A model generated the notes under the pieces. It was not told where the DNA came from, did not search any database, and saw only the letters and a list, made by a program, of their open reading frames with translations. Source: Gammaproteobacteria bacterium (GTDB lineage Bacteria > Pseudomonadota > Gammaproteobacteria > Pseudomonadales > Azotimanducaceae). From it: DNA of 64,000 nt. The first letter of the stretch is position 1. Each line of letters starts with the position of its first letter. Both the position numbers and the translations under genes were made by a program. This document shows positions 1 through 8,874 of this stretch, one piece after another. The stretch spans positions 1 to 64,000 of the forward strand of contig JAPOWH010000027.1 of NCBI GenBank assembly GCA_026707735.1, in the 5' to 3' direction.

Positions 1-234
1 GAGGCTTGGAGCGTCCGGCTGGCGTGTCGTCAGAAATTACGTACTTTGGCGACAAATTCCACCAAAATAATGCAAGAAGTCTTGCCTCCTTCCGACGTTA
101 GCCAGGTTGAGTGTTTGTCAAAGTCAACATGAGACCTGGTTCTTTGGTGCAACCTATAATGCGGGAAAGAGGTAGATTCAGATCGATCCCGTATTGATTT
201 GTTTCTACATGTTCTGAGTACGTGAGGAAAAACG
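1..234. other. Window edge without a complete gene
   Basis: No complete gene is seen here. All three plus-strand frames are open from the left edge, to stops at 68-70, 98-100 and 130-132, so the 3' end of a gene starting outside the window may be present. None of the three tails is recognisable, so I do not choose one. The last bases hold the ribosome binding site of the next gene. Confidence 0.4.
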
Positions 235-534
235 ATGAGCGATGTAGATGGCACCTGGAATACTGTTGTCAATACACCAATGGGTCAGCAAAAGGGACAG
301 TTGACTGTAAATTCAGATGGTAGTAGTTTCACGGGCACTATGACCGGTGACCGAGGTTCTCTAGATATTTCTGACGGTGCCGTAGATGGCAACAAACTTA
401 CTTGGACTGCCCAGATTTCCGAGCCGATGCCCATGAAGCTTTCATTCTCCGTCGAAGTAAATGGCGACGAAATGACCGGTAACGTGCAGCTTGGAATGTT
501 CGGCAACGCACCAATGACTGGCACGCGAGCATAG
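235..534 (+). CDS. Small hypothetical beta-rich protein
   Basis: A 99-residue protein that I cannot assign to a named family. It has no signal peptide, no membrane segment and no cysteine. The sequence alternates short polar and hydrophobic stretches with many G, T, S and D residues and begins with a DGTW motif, as in small lipocalin-like or calycin beta-barrels that start with a G-x-W strand. The ATG follows a GAGGA ribosome site at good distance. It stands alone between the window edge and the GST/VOC pair. The coding call is fairly sure because of the start signal and regular composition; function is unknown. Confidence 0.65.
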   Translation: MSDVDGTWNTVVNTPMGQQKGQLTVNSDGSSFTGTMTGDRGSLDISDGAVDGNKLTWTAQISEPMPMKLSFSVEVNGDEMTGNVQLGMFGNAPMTGTRA

Positions 535-740
535 GCACCATTCACAACGAATAACGCGAGACTCGAGGCAATCTATCTTCAACGCAGCGCACTGTCGCCT
601 GCGGAATTCAGTTGGCTTGGTGGGAACGCGTCCATAGTCAATAAATTTGCTCTCACTGGAGCGATTTCGGTTTTCAAAGCTACCGTTCATGAAGCTTCAT
701 GTGAATGGATCAACAAGCATCAAAAGAGAGATTGAGGACT

Positions 741-1739
741 ATGCCAGACCAAGATTTTGTGATCATTGGAGCCGAAGAATCCCCGTATTCTGTCAAGGTA
801 CGGTCTTATTTTCGATACAAGAACATTCCACACCATTGGACTACGCGTGCAGAATCGGCAAACATCTTCGAAAAGCACGCAAAGCTGCCTCTAATACCTC
901 TGGTCGTTACACCGCAAGATACGGGACTTCAGGATTCAACTCCCATCATTGAAAGTTTGGAGTCACAGTTTCCCGATCCGGAAATTCATCCGCACGACCC
1001 AGTCCTCCGCTTTCTATCAATACTTCTAGAAGAGTTTGGCGACGAATGGGGAAACAAGTGGATGTTCCATCTAAGGTGGGCTAGAGACATCGACCAGATT
1101 GGGTGCTCGCAAAGGATCGCAGCCATGGTCAATCCAAGCGCTGATGAACAGCAGTTGGAAGCAATTGCCGCCTCCATTCGGAAGAGAATGGTTGATAGAG
1201 TCTGGTTTGTCGGCTCCAACGCTACGACAGCTCCACTAATTGAAAGCTCGTTTCAAGACACTCTGACATTACTCGACTCGCACCTTTCTACTAGAAGGTA
1301 TCTCTTTGGAGATCGTCCAGCGTTCGCCGACTTTGGGCTTTGGGGACAAATCTACAACGCAAATAGGGATCACACCCCAGCCTCCATGATCGCCAGAACT
1401 AGAAACATACAGGGATGGATCGACCGAATGTTAAGTCCTGTAAGTAGAGGAACATTCGAGACTTGGTCTGCGCTAAAGGTCACTCTATTCCCTATCCTAA
1501 AAACTCAAGTGTCTTCAATGTTTCTCCGATGGAGCGAGGCGAATGCAAAGGCAATCAGCAGTGGCGACCCGGAGTTCAGCGTTGATCTGGGCACTGGCCG
1601 ATGGATACAGAAACCACAAAAGTACCACGCGAAGTCGCTCCACGCACTCCGTGAGAAATTCCTAGAATTCTCGAACAACCAGGAACTTCGAGACATACTT
1701 GCAGATACAGGATGCCTGAAGCATCTCGAAGCCGCTTAA
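741..1739 (+). CDS. Glutathione S-transferase family protein
   Basis: A 332-residue protein with an N-terminal thioredoxin-like GST domain (about residues 5-85) and an all-helical GST C-terminal domain (about 90-230, including a DRPAFADFGLWGQ stretch typical of the family), then about 100 extra residues. The position of the catalytic Cys/Ser reads E-S-P-Y-S, so it is of the serine type or non-catalytic. The ATG at 741 was chosen over an in-frame codon at 705 because GAGG lies just upstream of it and the thioredoxin fold begins there. A VOC-family gene follows after 36 bp and is probably cotranscribed. The substrate is unknown; it is longer than typical 200-230-residue GSTs. Confidence 0.8.
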   Translation: MPDQDFVIIGAEESPYSVKVRSYFRYKNIPHHWTTRAESANIFEKHAKLPLIPLVVTPQDTGLQDSTPIIESLESQFPDPEIHPHDPVLRFLSILLEEFGDEWGNKWMFHLRWARDIDQIGCSQRIAAMVNPSADEQQLEAIAASIRKRMVDRVWFVGSNATTAPLIESSFQDTLTLLDSHLSTRRYLFGDRPAFADFGLWGQIYNANRDHTPASMIARTRNIQGWIDRMLSPVSRGTFETWSALKVTLFPILKTQVSSMFLRWSEANAKAISSGDPEFSVDLGTGRWIQKPQKYHAKSLHALREKFLEFSNNQELRDILADTGCLKHLEAA

Positions 1740-1775
1740 TACAAACTGAAGTTTGCCAAGACAAGGAAATTCCAA

Positions 1776-2549
1776 ATGACCATTCAGTTGAGACAGATTT
1801 GTCTGGTTGCCAGAAAGCTACAACCCGTGATTGATGACCTCACTTATGTTCTGGGTATCAAATCGTGCTTCGTCGACCCTGGTGTTGGCGTGTTTGGGCT
1901 GGAAAACACATTAATGTGTGTTGGCCGCAACTTTCTGGAAGTCGTTGCTCCGGTACAAGAGAACACTGCTGGCGGTCGGTATTTGGACCGTAGAGGCGGG
2001 GATGGCGGTTATATGGTGATTTGCCAGGCAAGCAGCAAGGGAGAACAGCAGGCGATCCGCCAGCGAGCACTAGACAATGCCATTCGAATCGCGCACGAGG
2101 GTGACCGGACCAATTGGAACATTTGCCAAATCCACCCTCGAGACATGGTCGTGTCGTTTTTCGAAATTGATTGGATGGAACCCAACGACTTTACAGGATG
2201 GTGGATGCCCGCTGGAGGAATGCAATGGGAAGACAAGGTGGATCAGTCATCTACGATCGATTACTTGGGAGTCGAGCTGCAAAGCGATGATCCCGCTGGA
2301 ATTGCGGATCGCTGGAGTTTAGTCTCTGGCGAGCCCGTGCAGCATGTGGATGGCGAACTGCACATTTGTTTCAACAACGCAGTTCTGCGTTTCGTTCAGG
2401 CTACAGATGGACGCGGCCCAGGGTTGGGAGGATTGGATATTTCGGTAGCAGACCGCAATGGAATCCTAGAGAGGGCAATGGAACGAGACTGCTACGAAAA
2501 CGACAGCCACGTGAACATTTGCGGCACCCGTTTCTACCTCAAGGACTAG
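1776..2549 (+). CDS. VOC (glyoxalase/dioxygenase-like) family protein
   Basis: A 257-residue protein resembling the glyoxalase-like VOC group: an N-terminal module begins QICLVARKLQPVIDDL with a following FGLEN stretch, and a second half (from about residue 155, DYLGVELQS) repeats the pattern, consistent with two VOC modules of paired beta-alpha-beta-beta-beta units. An AAGGAA site precedes the ATG. It lies 36 bp after the GST-like gene, and the two may act together in detoxifying electrophiles, but that is inferred from adjacency only. Its last 11 bp overlap the end of the convergent PhyH gene. Metal ligands were not assigned with confidence. Confidence 0.75.
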   Translation: MTIQLRQICLVARKLQPVIDDLTYVLGIKSCFVDPGVGVFGLENTLMCVGRNFLEVVAPVQENTAGGRYLDRRGGDGGYMVICQASSKGEQQAIRQRALDNAIRIAHEGDRTNWNICQIHPRDMVVSFFEIDWMEPNDFTGWWMPAGGMQWEDKVDQSSTIDYLGVELQSDDPAGIADRWSLVSGEPVQHVDGELHICFNNAVLRFVQATDGRGPGLGGLDISVADRNGILERAMERDCYENDSHVNICGTRFYLKD

Positions 2550-3615
2550 CATCCTGAGCTAGACCTTTAAAACCGTCCCAATCGGACCAGTGGTCGCAAA
2601 GTAGGCTCGTAGAAGTTTTCCACGGATCGTACTCCAGCGGATAGTCCAAGTATTGACCGTAGTAGCCTCGGTCCAGATGGTCGCTCACGCCATGCCCCAG
2701 CCTACGCGTGTTTTCGTGCGGATTGCCCTCTCTCCATCGTCGAATGCGAAAATACAGATTCATTCGTGGATTCGGACCACTGTTTGGCGTTGCCGTGTGC
2801 GGACAAGAATGTAGTGCTATAACCGCGTCGCCTTGCTGAAGTAGCACAGGCGTCAGATAAGGCCATGGCCACTTCGAATCGTCTGGATCTGCTCTAAATT
2901 CCTCGGCCATGGCATTTTCGACAATCTTCGGCAGGCCATTTAGATAAGGCAATCCCTCGCTTCCCACCTTGATCCTCGGCCAACCCTCTCCTTCCGGGCC
3001 AATGACGCCGCCACTTTCGCGTTGAACGCGAAAAGCCGCTGCGACTTTGTCGTGCATTCCCTTGAGTACGCCGAATTGTCCGTTGCCAGGTTCCACTTGG
3101 TCGTTGAGTGCGATTCCTACCAAGGCTGTGTAGCTGCCCAATGACATTGTGTGGGACGGGTTCTGCCACAGCAATCCATCGTTGCTTCCTCGATTCGTGT
3201 CGTATGGACCAAAGTATGAAACGGCATCCTTGGGTCGTCCACGGATCTTCTCGATCTCTGAGCCATCGCGCGGGATTGGGCCCGACCAGCTACCATCTAC
3301 GTGTGGTCGAGGTCTGCCATACAGTTGATCAAACGCGGGAGTAACTGCTATTTGGCAACTAATCACATCCGGATAACGGCCGATTTCGTGCCGCAATATG
3401 TCGCTAACACAGGATTCTTCGAACAATCCATATACATGTGGATGGGTTGCAAGCTTAGCCGGTGCCAGTAATCTCCGTTTGCCAGATGGCAAGCCATCGT
3501 CGATCAGCTTACGTGCACGTTCCACCGATGCCAGTGACACCGCATCACGAACAATCAAGAAACCATCAGCGACGAGTTGTGAACGTTCGGCTTCACATAG
3601 AGATGACGCGTGCAC
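2539..3615 (-). CDS. Phytanoyl-CoA dioxygenase (PhyH) family protein, copy 1
   Basis: A 358-residue Fe(II)/2-oxoglutarate-dependent oxygenase of the PhyH family. The facial triad can be read as H105-x-D107 (RPHVDG) with a distal His near 269-273, and a 2-oxoglutarate-binding Arg near 284-290 (NPRMNLYFR). The substrate is unknown. A longer frame reaches 3753, but that would overlap the upstream PhyH gene by 137 bp; the GTG at 3615 sits directly after that gene's TAG and carries a TTGGGGA ribosome site, so it is preferred. It is the last gene of the glnS-dehydratase-PhyH-PhyH operon. The two PhyH copies are divergent, not a recent duplication. Confidence 0.85.
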   Translation of the reverse strand: MHASSLCEAERSQLVADGFLIVRDAVSLASVERARKLIDDGLPSGKRRLLAPAKLATHPHVYGLFEESCVSDILRHEIGRYPDVISCQIAVTPAFDQLYGRPRPHVDGSWSGPIPRDGSEIEKIRGRPKDAVSYFGPYDTNRGSNDGLLWQNPSHTMSLGSYTALVGIALNDQVEPGNGQFGVLKGMHDKVAAAFRVQRESGGVIGPEGEGWPRIKVGSEGLPYLNGLPKIVENAMAEEFRADPDDSKWPWPYLTPVLLQQGDAVIALHSCPHTATPNSGPNPRMNLYFRIRRWREGNPHENTRRLGHGVSDHLDRGYYGQYLDYPLEYDPWKTSTSLLCDHWSDWDGFKGLAQDASP

Positions 3616-3616
3616 G

Positions 3617-4714
3617 CTAAATCCCCAACGCTCGAAGCTGATAGTTTTGCAATTCGGCCCTGCGCTCCTCTGTAGTCCACCGCAATTGCGTTCGTTCAAT
3701 GGATGGGCGATAGCAATAGCTCGATTCATTCGGAAAACGCTGGCGGCGTGCATCTATTGCAACGTCAATCAATCGACAACTTCGTTCAATGAACTCTTTC
3801 GAATAAGGTTCCCTGCCCCAGCCCCGTATACCTTCCACCGAAGCTCGACGATGGAATCCGAAGACAAACGTATAGCGAGGGACATCCGATGTGTTTGGAA
3901 AGGAACCGTGCACTATTTGACGGTTGCATATCGCCACATCTCCTGGCTTGCACAGCAATGGAACCGCGCCTGCAGGTCGGTCTGAATCAGAATCAGCCAG
4001 CATTGCATTCAGATCGGCTTTGCCATTCTTGTGAGTACCGGGAACGACCCACAGAGAGTTCTCTGTCGTTGTCTCATGAATATTGACCATGAAATTGAAC
4101 CCATGCGTACCCGCATCCAGATTGGGACTATCCCAGTGAGTCGTTCCGTCCTGATGCCAAGAGACAGCGGCGCCAAAGCGTGGCTGTTTGAGCCAAATCA
4201 CCTCGGTGAAGGGAGTGAAATCATGGCCGTTGATCGCCTCGGTCAACGCGAGCAGCTTCGGATGTCCATAGACTCGCAACGCAGAATCCAAGAACTGCAG
4301 GATTCCGCCGATCTGAAGCAGCACTTCATCCGGAGAATCTAGAGGTAGTTCGGGCTCCGGCATCTTAACTGGGTAGCGGCTATGTGTAACGTCTGTGCCT
4401 CCGTAGGGATCCGTCAACGGCTTGACAAAGTGGAAGAGCTTTCGCTGTCGCTCGTCAAACCCCACCTCTTTCGCCGACGAATCACGAGTGCCACCTGGCT
4501 CCTGTGGAGCGCGTTGAAGCAAGTTCTGGAATTCCTCGGATAGCTCGGCCATTTCGACTAGCGAGAGCACATCCGTCAATACATAGAAGCCGTGACTCCA
4601 GTACGCTTCGACTACGCTTGGATCAACTTTGCCTTTTTCATCGACTGAAAGAGGCCCACGGTTCGACAGGTTCAACGCTGCGCGTTCACGGTCTCTTAGA
4701 AACGATTGATTCAT
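3617..4714 (-). CDS. Phytanoyl-CoA dioxygenase (PhyH) family protein, copy 2
   Basis: A 365-residue PhyH-family Fe(II)/2-oxoglutarate oxygenase. The motif SWHQDGTTHWD gives H187-x-D189, with the distal ligand H269 (RQIVHGSFPN) and R280 as the likely cosubstrate-binding arginine. The stretch ENSLWVVPGTHKNG is the usual PhyH signature between the ligands. It has no signal peptide and is cytoplasmic. Its start overlaps the stop of the dehydratase gene by 4 bp (ATGA), and its stop abuts the GTG of PhyH copy 1, so all three are translationally coupled. This suggests both oxygenases act in one pathway; the substrate cannot be read from sequence. Confidence 0.88.
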   Translation of the reverse strand: MNQSFLRDRERAALNLSNRGPLSVDEKGKVDPSVVEAYWSHGFYVLTDVLSLVEMAELSEEFQNLLQRAPQEPGGTRDSSAKEVGFDERQRKLFHFVKPLTDPYGGTDVTHSRYPVKMPEPELPLDSPDEVLLQIGGILQFLDSALRVYGHPKLLALTEAINGHDFTPFTEVIWLKQPRFGAAVSWHQDGTTHWDSPNLDAGTHGFNFMVNIHETTTENSLWVVPGTHKNGKADLNAMLADSDSDRPAGAVPLLCKPGDVAICNRQIVHGSFPNTSDVPRYTFVFGFHRRASVEGIRGWGREPYSKEFIERSCRLIDVAIDARRQRFPNESSYCYRPSIERTQLRWTTEERRAELQNYQLRALGI

Positions 4715-5694
4715 GTGCGCCTTATCTCTGACCTTTGCGCAGTCCCACCAGTTGCCGCATCGAAGGCTTCAGAAAACTCGACATTTCCACCCGTCAGAAT
4801 TATCCCAACCTTGCGTTTAACTAGATCTCGACATTTCAACAATGCCGCCAGAGCGACCGCACTCGATGGTTCTATCACAATCTTCAAGTATTCCCACACA
4901 ATCCTCATAGCATCTAGGATTTGCTTCTCGGACACCAACACCACCGGTGTGCTGGCTCCGTAGAGAATCTGAAATGTCCACGCACCAAGCGCCGATCGCA
5001 ATCCATCGGCAACTGTCAATGGTGGACGCGCAGGCTGAACAGTTCCCCTCTCCATTGACAGGTAAGCGTCGTTGGCCAATTCAGGTTCCGCACATACTAC
5101 CTGTGCGGAGCCATTTGCAGCCAAAACCGTGCCGGCGGCCAATCCTCCACCACCAACTGGCACCCAAATCTGCTCCAGATCCGGAACGCAGCGCAAAAGC
5201 TCCAGCGCGGCAGTTCCTTGCCCTGCAATGATTCGCGGATCGTCATATGGTGGAACCACTGTGGCGGAATGGTCCGACAGAAACTCTTCAAGTACTGTTT
5301 CTCTGCTATCCATCTCAGGTCCGCAGTCCACTAGATTCGCTCCATACCGAACCATTGACTCCCGCTTGAACTTGGATGCGTTCCTTGGTGCCACCACATG
5401 ACAAGCCAAGCCTCGGTGATGAGCCGCCCAAGCCAATGCCGCTCCGTGGTTTCCCGACGAATGAGTTATGACAGCACCCACAGAATCGTCTAGGCACAAA
5501 GCGGCATTCATTGCGCCGCGTGCCTTAAAGGCTCCAACCTTTTGAAAATTCTCACACTTGAAGTGGAGTTCGGTTCTTGCCAGAGCGTTCAACGAGGTGG
5601 AGCTAAGCACTGGCGTGTCGTGAATGTGTGGTGCAATTCGAGCTGCCGCTTCTTCCACGTCCTTCCGGGAGAGTGCTCTCACGGTCGTTTCCAA
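4711..5694 (-). CDS. PLP-dependent threonine dehydratase / serine racemase family protein
   Basis: A 327-residue fold-type II PLP enzyme. K57 in GAFKARG is the Schiff-base lysine, SSGNHG at 79-84 contacts the substrate carboxylate, and VGGGGLAAG near 175-183 is the phosphate-binding loop. There is no C-terminal ACT domain, so it resembles catabolic threonine/serine dehydratase or serine racemase, not biosynthetic IlvA. It overlaps glnS by 16 bp upstream and PhyH copy 2 by 4 bp downstream. Candidate reactions are deamination of Thr or Ser, or of a 3-hydroxy amino acid made by a neighbouring oxygenase; the last is an inference from operon context only. Confidence 0.85.
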   Translation of the reverse strand: METTVRALSRKDVEEAAARIAPHIHDTPVLSSTSLNALARTELHFKCENFQKVGAFKARGAMNAALCLDDSVGAVITHSSGNHGAALAWAAHHRGLACHVVAPRNASKFKRESMVRYGANLVDCGPEMDSRETVLEEFLSDHSATVVPPYDDPRIIAGQGTAALELLRCVPDLEQIWVPVGGGGLAAGTVLAANGSAQVVCAEPELANDAYLSMERGTVQPARPPLTVADGLRSALGAWTFQILYGASTPVVLVSEKQILDAMRIVWEYLKIVIEPSSAVALAALLKCRDLVKRKVGIILTGGNVEFSEAFDAATGGTAQRSEIRRT

Positions 5695-7325
5695 CTATCC
5701 GGCAGCGCCGCTGTTCGATGAAAAACCGGAAGTTGTGACTTCAATGAGTCATCACGCAAGAAATAGCCCATTCGCTCAAATTGAAATCGTGGTTCAGGGT
5801 GTTCGATGATTGCTTTTTCGACAAGCCCCCTGTGCGTTTTGATTGAATGCGGACTGAGTTCCTCTTCTAAATCTTTGCGCCCTGGACTCCTGACTGCGAA
5901 CAAGTGATCGTACTCCCGAATTTCCACTTCTACAGCGTTTGCTTCCGACACAAACTGGATTACCCCCTTGGGTTTCAGCCGACTAGAATCGCTGCCGCTC
6001 TTCGAATCTGGAAAGTAATGTGCTCGCAACGTGTCAATCGAACCATCGCTGTCGCGTACAACCTCGTCGCAACGGATGATGAATCCGTAGCGCAATCGCA
6101 CCAATCCGCCCGGAACAAGCCGTTTGAACTTGGCTGGCGGGTCGTCAGAAAAATCCTCACGGTCAATGAATATTGTGCGACCGAAGCTTAGTCTTCTAGT
6201 GCCCAAATCCCCGACTCTTGCATGCCAGCTGGCAGTAAGATCAACTTCTTGACCGTCGAAATTAGAAATCTCCACACGAAGGGGATTCCTAATCGCCATG
6301 CCACGAGGGGTCGTTTGCTCCAAGCGGTCTCGAATGCAATAATCCAAGAGTTCAGTCTCGATCAAGTTTTCTTGTTTGGTAACGCCGATTCGCTTGCAAA
6401 ATTCCCGAATTGCCTCGGGTGGAACGCCACGCTTGCGCAGCCCGGCAAGTGTCGGCATTCGAGGATCGTCCCATCCGTTCACGTGACTCCTCTCGACCAA
6501 TTGGTTGAGAATGCGCTTCGACATGACGTTGTACTCGAGGCCAAGACGCGAGAACTCGATTTGCGGCGGATGGAAGTTGATGCTTATGTTGTCTAAGACC
6601 CAATCGTAGAGCGGTCGATGATCCTCGAACTCCAAAGTGCAAAGTGAATGAGTTATCCCTTCAAGGGCATCGCAAATGCAATGGGTAAAGTCGTACATTG
6701 GATATATGCACCATGTATCGCCGGTACGGTGATGTCTGGCATGTATGATCCGATAGAGAACTGGGTCTCGAAGATTGATGTTGGGCGAACTCATGTCGAT
6801 TTTCGCTCGCAACACCCGTGAACCGTCTGTGTAGTTGCCGGACCGCATGCTTCGAAAGAGAGTCAGATTCTCTTCGACTTCGCGCTCTCTATAGGGGCTC
6901 TCTGTACCTGGACGGTTCAAAGTTCCCCGTGTGGATCGAATCTCGTCGGAAGAGAGGTCGCAGACATATGCCTTGCCACGACTGATGAGCTCCTCCGCGA
7001 ACCCATAGAGTTGCGGGAAGTAGTCCGATGCATAGGTAAGACGATCATCCCAATCGAAACCCAGCCATCTGACGTCGTCCTTTATGGCTGCTACGTATTC
7101 CTCGCTCTCACTTAGCGGATTCGTATCATCAAAGCGCAAATAGGTTTCGCCATCGAACTCTTGCGCGATCCCGAAGTTGAGGCATATGGACTTTGCATGA
7201 CCAATGTGCAAATAACCGTTAGGTTCTGGAGGGAACCGAGTTGTTATGCGATGCGGAATACGATTTGTATCGATATCTTCGCGTATACGATGGCGAATGA
7301 AATCACGTAAATCATCTGTGGTCAT
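5679..7325 (-). CDS. glnS: Glutaminyl-tRNA synthetase
   Basis: Charges tRNA(Gln) with glutamine in the cytoplasm. The 548-residue length matches the bacterial enzyme. The class I signature HIGH is at residues 40-43 (PNGYLHIGHAKS) and the KMSKS counterpart reads VMSKR near residue 270. The N-terminal Rossmann catalytic half is followed by the GlnRS-type beta-barrel anticodon-binding half (about 340-548). Presence of GlnRS is typical of beta/gammaproteobacteria, supporting the taxonomic guess. It is the first gene of a minus-strand operon, with its 3' end overlapping the PLP enzyme by 16 bp. The ATG at 7325 has no evident Shine-Dalgarno sequence. Confidence 0.97.
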   Translation of the reverse strand: MTTDDLRDFIRHRIREDIDTNRIPHRITTRFPPEPNGYLHIGHAKSICLNFGIAQEFDGETYLRFDDTNPLSESEEYVAAIKDDVRWLGFDWDDRLTYASDYFPQLYGFAEELISRGKAYVCDLSSDEIRSTRGTLNRPGTESPYREREVEENLTLFRSMRSGNYTDGSRVLRAKIDMSSPNINLRDPVLYRIIHARHHRTGDTWCIYPMYDFTHCICDALEGITHSLCTLEFEDHRPLYDWVLDNISINFHPPQIEFSRLGLEYNVMSKRILNQLVERSHVNGWDDPRMPTLAGLRKRGVPPEAIREFCKRIGVTKQENLIETELLDYCIRDRLEQTTPRGMAIRNPLRVEISNFDGQEVDLTASWHARVGDLGTRRLSFGRTIFIDREDFSDDPPAKFKRLVPGGLVRLRYGFIIRCDEVVRDSDGSIDTLRAHYFPDSKSGSDSSRLKPKGVIQFVSEANAVEVEIREYDHLFAVRSPGRKDLEEELSPHSIKTHRGLVEKAIIEHPEPRFQFERMGYFLRDDSLKSQLPVFHRTAALPDSWKRP

Positions 7326-7402
7326 AGGCGTAATTGTAGAGTTGGGTTGTTCTGGGCTGATGCAGTCAACTCGCGAGCTGCAGCCAGAATCGCAGACACT
7401 TC

Positions 7403-8818
7403 ATGAGTAACGGGCGATTGATGCGTTCGCTATGCGCGAATTTGACTCTTTTCGGCGTAGCTGTCGTACTGTTGGCTAGCTGTAGCCACTACAAACAAGA
7501 CTCCTCGATAGACAAGCTAGCCAAGACTAGGTTCAAAACACAAAGCTACGTTATGGAATATCGGGGAATTCCCATCGGCACACATCAATCCTCCGGAACT
7601 GTGAACGAAAACCGAGAGTATGAATTCACCCATTTATTCACTCATTTGACTGCGACCGATGTTGTTCTCAAAGCGACACAAGTGCTTCGTTTTGCCGCAG
7701 ATTCGCCCCATCAACTCGTACAAGCTGTGTCAGTGAAACATGTCCTGCCGGATGAGACTCCGTATGAATCAACTACGGCAACCTATAACGATGGAAAATT
7801 GACGCTGCACCGGGATGGAAAGCTTCTCACCGAACTGTCAAGCGGCTTCACACTTGACGAATATCTCGGATTGGATTCTTGGTTAACGTCGACAGACCTG
7901 CAAGTCGATGACTCAATCTCGCTTCGCGTGTTGCATCTGGATCAAGTAGATGTTGCCCTGAGAACCTGGTCCATCACAAGCCTAACTTCCGAGTTGATCA
8001 CGGTGCGTTCGTCCGACCAAATTGAATCTTCCTTTGCTAAGAATGCGCAAAGCATTCACCTCGTGAGATCCGTGGATGCGTCGGGTTTGGTACTTCTGCC
8101 GGTGTCCGATACGACCGATCTGGATAGAAGGTCTCGAATCCCAACCGCTTCTCAAATACGAATTCCGCTTGACGAGCCGCTGCAACGTCCAAAGCAACTC
8201 TCCATGCTGGAATTGCATCTCTCCTTCGCCAACGACAATCCAGGCCCCTGGGCGAGCATGTTGACATCCGACGGCACTCTCCTGAGCTACGACGGAAGGG
8301 CTCGCAACCCACCAAAACAATCAATCAAGAAAGAACAACAGAATGTGCCAAGCGGCAACGCATTGGTGGAAGTCAAGAGATTAGCGAACGAAGCGGTGGC
8401 CAACATTCACAACGAACAGGAAAAGATCACTGCTCTGGTGGCTCTAGCACACGAATACATTAGCTACGAGCCCTCAAAAAGACCCAAATCGGTTGTGTCT
8501 ACACTAATGGATCGTAGCGGTGACTGCTCCGACATAGCCAATTTGCTGAGTTCTCTTGCGCTCGCGTCCGGACTCAATGCGAGAACTGTGTATGGATTGG
8601 TGTACGACGCGAACTCCCAAACCTTTCAAATGCACGCTTGGAACGAGTTCCGCTTGAACGACGGCCTAGTTCGTAGTGTCGATGCCACTTGGAACCAGCA
8701 GCATACTGATGCGACCCATATAGAATTTCCTGACGCATACCTGCATGATGTCTTGCGCTCTCTAGAAAACATGACACTTACTGTCGTGAACTACGAGCAC
8801 TACGTTACCGAAGCCTAG
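7403..8818 (+). CDS. Transglutaminase-like lipoprotein
   Basis: A 471-residue predicted lipoprotein: the hydrophobic leader ends in the lipobox LLASC (C27). The C-terminal part is a transglutaminase-like cysteine peptidase core with a plausible catalytic triad C375 (RSGDCSD), H411 (FQMHAWNEF) and D427 (RSVDATWN). The roughly 300 residues between resemble the beta-rich N-terminal region of transglutaminase-domain proteins. It probably acts in the periplasm on proteins or peptides, but cleavage versus cross-linking cannot be told. It diverges from glnS across 77 bp and is followed after 56 bp by an MDR oxidoreductase gene with its own good ribosome site. No partner gene is visible. Confidence 0.82.
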   Translation: MSNGRLMRSLCANLTLFGVAVVLLASCSHYKQDSSIDKLAKTRFKTQSYVMEYRGIPIGTHQSSGTVNENREYEFTHLFTHLTATDVVLKATQVLRFAADSPHQLVQAVSVKHVLPDETPYESTTATYNDGKLTLHRDGKLLTELSSGFTLDEYLGLDSWLTSTDLQVDDSISLRVLHLDQVDVALRTWSITSLTSELITVRSSDQIESSFAKNAQSIHLVRSVDASGLVLLPVSDTTDLDRRSRIPTASQIRIPLDEPLQRPKQLSMLELHLSFANDNPGPWASMLTSDGTLLSYDGRARNPPKQSIKKEQQNVPSGNALVEVKRLANEAVANIHNEQEKITALVALAHEYISYEPSKRPKSVVSTLMDRSGDCSDIANLLSSLALASGLNARTVYGLVYDANSQTFQMHAWNEFRLNDGLVRSVDATWNQQHTDATHIEFPDAYLHDVLRSLENMTLTVVNYEHYVTEA

Positions 8819-8874
8819 ACGGTCCATCCAACGATCAGCCATGGGTTTCAATTGACCTAAAGGAAACAAGCACT

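Noticed and set aside
3398-3985. A 195-codon plus-strand open frame
   Set aside because: It runs antisense across the two PhyH genes, whose domains are clear; the plus-strand product has no recognisable feature.
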